Source: Syntrophomonas sp. (GTDB lineage Bacteria > Bacillota > Syntrophomonadia > Syntrophomonadales > Syntrophomonadaceae). From it: a stretch of DNA of 9,434 nucleotides. Numbering within the stretch: position 1 is the first letter of the stretch; every line of letters starts with the position of its first letter. The stretch spans positions 1 through 9,434 of the forward strand of contig PWPP01000043.1 of assembly GCA_003558625.1 (NCBI GenBank). Reading direction: 5' to 3'. Under the pieces are notes generated by a model, which saw only the letters and a list, made by a program, of their open reading frames with translations, was not told the DNA's origin and ran no database searches. A program made the position numbers and the translations under genes. This document shows, in pieces, positions 6,291 to 9,434 of the stretch.

Positions 6291-7316
6291 ATGGGCTTTT
6301 TTTCCAGACCCGGAAGTATTGGGGTGGAATTGGATGCCGGAACAATCAGAGTGGTGGAAATGAGGGGTACTCCCGAACAGCCCCAGCTAGTGAAATGGGG
6401 TACGCATCCTTTGCCCGAGGGAGCCATGGTGGAGGGGATGGTGGTGCAACCCCTATCTGTTTCTACTGCCCTGATAGAGCTCTGGTCTCGTTTGGAATTA
6501 AAAAAACGGCAGGTAGTTCTGGGTGTGGCCAACCAGGGTGTTCTGGTACGCTATACCACATTTCCCAAGCCCCCTGATAACAAGGTGGCCCAAATGGTAC
6601 GGCTCCAGGCTCCGGAATATTTGCCCTTGCCCATGAATGAAGTGGTCTTTGACTATACGGTGGTAGGGGAGACCCAAACTCCGGAAGGTAGAAAGCTTGA
6701 AGTTATGCTGGTAGCAGCCCGGCGGGACATGTTAAAAGAATTTCTCGCCGCTCTGGCTGATGCCAAACTGGAGCCCTGTGACATAGATGTATCTCCACTG
6801 GCTTTATTAAAAATCTTGCCCCCGGCTGCCCAAAAAGGAACCGTTGCCCTGGTGAATATTTCCAATGGAAACTCCACCATTGTGATTCTGGTAAACGGTT
6901 CTCCCCGCTTAACCCGGCTCATGCCGGTTAGCCTGAAACAGTTGGCTGAGATGGAAGAATGTTCCCTGGAACAGGTGTTGCAAATCATGCCCACGGACCA
7001 ACCTGGAGACGTCGAAAAAAAACAAAAAGCATTGTATTCCTGGGGTTATAGCCTGATTACAGAAATACGCAATTCCATCAGTCACTTCCGGCGCCTGACG
7101 ACTGCCGAAACCATCACCCAGATTTTTTTGAGCGGAAGAGGAGCGAAAATAACATGGCTACAGGCCCAACTCGAAACCAACCTGGGAATTAAGGTAGAGC
7201 TCCAGTATATTTTTACAGGTATAAACGTGCCACACCTATTACTTTCGGAGGGCAAGGATCAGGGCCTGGAGTATGCAGTAAGCCTGGGTTTGGCCCGGCG
7301 CGGACTGGAGGTGTAA
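6291..7316 (+). CDS. pilM: Type IV pilus assembly protein PilM (actin/FtsA-like)
   Basis: PilM is a cytosolic actin-fold protein that binds the short N-terminal tail of PilN and links the alignment complex to the motor. The 341-residue protein opens with IGVELDAGTIRVVEM (10-24), the phosphate-1 loop of the family. APEYLPLPMNEVVFDY (107-122) is a typical PilM segment, and LLKILPP (172-178) precedes the second subdomain. Phosphate-2 is VALVNISNGNSTI (185-197), and SGRGAKITWL (281-290) matches the adenosine region. In many PilM and FtsA proteins the phosphate-2 loop has Asp where Asn189 stands here, which may affect nucleotide handling. The ribosome site GGGAGGAG (6272-6279) is 11 bases before ATG. 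The stop is three bases before the pilN start, so the genes are probably translationally coupled. Confidence 0.93.
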   Translation: MGFFSRPGSIGVELDAGTIRVVEMRGTPEQPQLVKWGTHPLPEGAMVEGMVVQPLSVSTALIELWSRLELKKRQVVLGVANQGVLVRYTTFPKPPDNKVAQMVRLQAPEYLPLPMNEVVFDYTVVGETQTPEGRKLEVMLVAARRDMLKEFLAALADAKLEPCDIDVSPLALLKILPPAAQKGTVALVNISNGNSTIVILVNGSPRLTRLMPVSLKQLAEMEECSLEQVLQIMPTDQPGDVEKKQKALYSWGYSLITEIRNSISHFRRLTTAETITQIFLSGRGAKITWLQAQLETNLGIKVELQYIFTGINVPHLLLSEGKDQGLEYAVSLGLARRGLEV

Positions 7317-7319
7317 AAG

Positions 7320-7928
7320 GTGAAAAACATAAGCCTTTTACCCCCGGAATTAGTGGCGGAAAGACAATTTCAGAGGAAGCGGGAAAGATATCTTATGGTT
7401 GGCGTTTTGGTCATTGGAATATTATTGGCAGTCTATGCAGCCTTGGGTTTAATGACCTATATCAATCATTACGAGCTTGCGACCATTAACCAGGAACGTC
7501 AGTTTTTGGAGCAGGAAAGCAGCCAATACCTGCATTATCAAGATCTCAAAAACCAGGTCACAGCGATAGAATCCCTGGCCAACAAAGCAATGGGGACTAC
7601 TCCGAGCTGGTCTCATCTTTTGCACCAGATCAATGAAAAAATGGCTGCTGATATCTGGTTAAGTGAGTTGAGAGCTAATTATGAACATAATACAACCTCT
7701 ACCCAGGAACCCGGGGAATTCATCATCCGGGGCTGGACCTTTGACCACCCTGCTGTAGCGTGGTGGTTGCATGAAGTCCAGACCGTTGAGGGGTTGGACG
7801 GGGTTACCTGTACCTTTGCCCGCCGAGGATTCTTCGGGGGGCGGGAAATGATAAATTTTGAGATCAAATCCGACCTCCTCCCCGGTTCGGAATTTCAGGC
7901 CGGGAATCAGAAGGAGGCGGAACAATGA
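7320..7928 (+). CDS. pilN: Type IV pilus assembly protein PilN
   Basis: PilN is a bitopic inner-membrane protein that binds PilM inside the cell and pairs with PilO outside. The 202-residue product has the conserved cytoplasmic tail NISLLPPEL (3-11), the PilM-binding motif usually written INLLP. A charged stretch precedes one transmembrane helix at about 25-47. A helical coiled-coil region covers about 51-90, and a ferredoxin-like domain contains DIWLSELR (111-118) and IRGWTFDHP (136-144). The start is GTG at 7320. GGAGGTG (7307-7313), located in the last codons of pilM, is six bases upstream and supports it. The stop overlaps pilO by four bases (ATGA), consistent with coupled, balanced synthesis of the PilN-PilO pair. 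Confidence 0.9.
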   Translation: MKNISLLPPELVAERQFQRKRERYLMVGVLVIGILLAVYAALGLMTYINHYELATINQERQFLEQESSQYLHYQDLKNQVTAIESLANKAMGTTPSWSHLLHQINEKMAADIWLSELRANYEHNTTSTQEPGEFIIRGWTFDHPAVAWWLHEVQTVEGLDGVTCTFARRGFFGGREMINFEIKSDLLPGSEFQAGNQKEAEQ

Positions 7929-8476
7929 AGCCGAAAATTCGAATCGATCGTTGGATAATACTGGTATTGATGGGCTTAAGTATAGCTTTGTTTCTGGTAT
8001 ATAGCCAATATCATTCCTGGAATGACAGCTCGGTTCATGTGATGCAGGGACGGGAACGACTGGCTATGGACTGGCAGGAGTTCCATCGGCTTCAGGTCTT
8101 GGCTCAGAAAGGTGAAGAAATGGAAGCCCAATTGAGCCAAATGAAGTCCATGCTGCCCCTGGAGCCACAGGAGGATATCCTGGTTTTAAATTTGCGTAAG
8201 GAAGCAGACCGTAATGGGGTAAAATTAATCGATATCGCCTTTAGTTCCCGGCAACCAAAAGATGAATATGTGGAAATACCCTTTTCAATGGTGGTGGAAG
8301 GACGCTATTTTAATTCGGTCCAGTTCATCAGGTGTCTGGAGACCCATTCTCGCACGATCCGCATCGACCAGTTTAACATAGCTAAAGGCAGAGCCGACTT
8401 ACCCGCCTTGAGGACGGAAATTCGTGCCAGCGCATTTCATCGGGCCGGAGAAATAAGAGGTTCCGGTAGAAAATAA
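7925..8476 (+). CDS. pilO: Type IV pilus assembly protein PilO
   Basis: PilO forms a heterodimer with PilN and helps align the machine across the envelope. The 183-residue protein has a short basic cytoplasmic end, one transmembrane helix at about 10-26, a helical linker (about 35-75), then a compact alpha/beta domain. Family-typical parts are MKSMLPLEPQEDILV (73-87) before NLRKEADRNGVKL, and IPFSMVVEGRYFNSVQFIRCL (split near 118-138), the usual PilO strand-helix segment. AAGGAGG (7911-7917) lies seven bases before ATG, inside the end of pilN. PilN and PilO are similar in architecture; the order M-N-O and the IPFSMVVEGRY segment assign this one. The C-terminus is basic and probably unstructured. 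Confidence 0.9.
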   Translation: MKPKIRIDRWIILVLMGLSIALFLVYSQYHSWNDSSVHVMQGRERLAMDWQEFHRLQVLAQKGEEMEAQLSQMKSMLPLEPQEDILVLNLRKEADRNGVKLIDIAFSSRQPKDEYVEIPFSMVVEGRYFNSVQFIRCLETHSRTIRIDQFNIAKGRADLPALRTEIRASAFHRAGEIRGSGRK

Positions 8477-8497
8477 AAAAGGAGAGGGAAGATATAG

Positions 8498-9019
8498 ATG
8501 GCAGAAGTAAACACGAATGGGGGTAATGGCCGACAGAAATTATCCCAGGTAATAAAAAATCACCGTAGCAAATTGATCATAATGTGTTTGTTGGTCATTG
8601 CCGGAACTGGGGCTTGGGCCTTTTACCTGAGCCGGGATCAGACTTCGCCTCCGGTTAACTCAACACCCGCTGGCCGGCAGGTTATCATATTGCCTGAGGA
8701 CCAGAGAGAAATGGAAAACGTTCCCCTAACCGCGGACCAAAACCGGAAGAGGGATCCTTTTGCCGGGCCTCTGGAGTTAAAAGGAATTATGCGCGATGCC
8801 CAGGGCCAGGACCTGGTGATTCTGGAGGCCGGGGGGATTGCTCATATAACCGGGCGGGGGAGAACGATTGCTGACACCTGGACCATCGTGGATATTCTGC
8901 CTGAAGCTGTAATATTGGAATCCGATGAAGAAACAATGAAAGTAGAATTTGGTGGCATCATCAGTGTTAATCCCAAATCGGTCCTAGTGTTTGAGGAAGG
9001 AGATGGGGATGGAGAATGA
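8498..9019 (+). CDS. pilP: PilP/GspC-like membrane-anchored pilus assembly protein
   Basis: PilP in proteobacteria is an inner-membrane lipoprotein joining PilN/PilO to the secretin PilQ. This 173-residue protein has no lipobox. It has an N-in signal anchor with a charged cytoplasmic end and a hydrophobic helix at about 25-43, then a proline-rich linker. RDPFAGPLELKGIM (85-98) is the typical lead-in to the small beta domain shared by PilP and GspC. The domain continues with LVILEAGGIAHITGRG and ends with alternating strands to about residue 151. GGAGAGGG (8481-8488) is nine bases before ATG. It starts 21 bases after pilO, and its TGA overlaps the ATG of the next gene. The assignment rests on position and domain pattern; sequence conservation in this family is low, so the gene symbol is provisional. 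Confidence 0.68.
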   Translation: MAEVNTNGGNGRQKLSQVIKNHRSKLIIMCLLVIAGTGAWAFYLSRDQTSPPVNSTPAGRQVIILPEDQREMENVPLTADQNRKRDPFAGPLELKGIMRDAQGQDLVILEAGGIAHITGRGRTIADTWTIVDILPEAVILESDEETMKVEFGGIISVNPKSVLVFEEGDGDGE

Positions 9020-9434
9020 TGGATTTAAGACATCTAAACCCCCGGGCAACTAACAAAAAAAAGACCATCTGCAGCATCTGGTTAAGCCTGTTATTGGCCG
9101 GGGTGCTTATATTCATTCTTCCCGGGGCAAGTCTTCAGAGCCAGGCCCAGGAGATGATTTATGGTGAATACCGGGTAGTCACGGGTGACAACCTTGATGG
9201 AATTGCCCGGGTCTATGGAACCAGTTATCAGCAATTGATGGCATTAAACGGTCTCGGCAAGACCACGATCTACAGGGGGCAGGTGTTAAAAGTGCCGCAG
9301 GAATATGCCCTGGGTCCAGACGGAAAAGAAGATAGGACATCCTCAAGTGATTCTTTTTCTCCTCCCTCCCGGTCGGCCTATGACCGCAGCCAGCCAGAGC
9401 CTGACTGCTATAAAAGCACGGTTTATAAGCCTAG
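9016..9434 (+). CDS. Exported LysM-domain protein of the pilus operon (3' partial)
   Basis: The frame opens at ATG 9016 (or the next codon, ATG 9019) and runs off the window, leaving 139 visible residues. ATG 9016 overlaps the preceding stop as ATGA. Residues about 5-16 are basic and 18-36 are strongly hydrophobic, followed by small residues and SQAQ, as in a signal peptide or membrane anchor. A LysM domain follows at about 52-94: YRVVTGDNLDGIARVYG, then a QQLMALNGL helix and a GQVLKVP end. LysM binds the glycan of peptidoglycan or chitin, here presumably the cell wall. A Ser/Pro/Asp-rich linker comes next, so more domains lie downstream. Position after a PilP-like gene suggests a secretin (PilQ-type) with an N-terminal wall-binding module, or a separate wall anchor ahead of the secretin gene; the window cannot decide. 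Confidence 0.8.
   Translation, partial: MMDLRHLNPRATNKKKTICSIWLSLLLAGVLIFILPGASLQSQAQEMIYGEYRVVTGDNLDGIARVYGTSYQQLMALNGLGKTTIYRGQVLKVPQEYALGPDGKEDRTSSSDSFSPPSRSAYDRSQPEPDCYKSTVYKP

Overview
The window looks like a chromosomal stretch from a Firmicutes-type bacterium, most plausibly a Clostridia lineage that stores polyhydroxyalkanoate (PHA), such as the Syntrophomonadaceae. The clues are strong AGGAGG-like ribosome binding sites, a YqeG-family HAD phosphatase, a class III-type PHA synthase next to a coiled-coil partner gene, and a clostridial-style type IV pilus operon. The taxonomic placement is inference. All recognisable genes are on the + strand.

Region 1 (1-1530), PHA storage. The 3' end of a repetitive coiled-coil protein with a lysine-rich tail precedes phaC, a 363-residue PHA synthase with an intact Cys-Asp-His triad. 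A long imperfect hairpin followed by a T-rich run lies just downstream and probably ends this transcript.

Region 2 (1432-1909), a 478-base gap. It holds that hairpin, an unconvincing minus-strand reading frame, a candidate extended -10 promoter and a structured leader before the next gene.

Region 3 (1910-3447), two genes 23 bases apart. One encodes a GalT-like sugar-1-phosphate nucleotidyltransferase of the HIT superfamily, the other a YqeG/Gep4-type phosphatase. No pathway link between them is evident.

Region 4 (3448-3756), a gap with small inverted repeats and an orphan open frame that has no good start.

Region 5 (3757-9434), a type IV pilus operon in the order pilT, pilC, pilM, pilN, pilO, pilP-like, then a truncated exported LysM protein. 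PilT is the retraction ATPase and PilC the inner-membrane platform. PilM, PilN, PilO and the PilP-like protein would form the cytoplasm-to-envelope alignment complex. The LysM protein would anchor to peptidoglycan and sits where a secretin gene is often found. No pilB, prepilin or prepilin peptidase gene is visible, so the machine is incomplete here. I found no CRISPR array, tRNA, rRNA or intact insertion sequence. The window is mostly ordinary core biology. The points most worth following are the near-identical 93-bp coding repeats, the long hairpin after phaC, the orphan frame before pilT, and the PilP-LysM end of a pilus operon in an apparent Firmicute.
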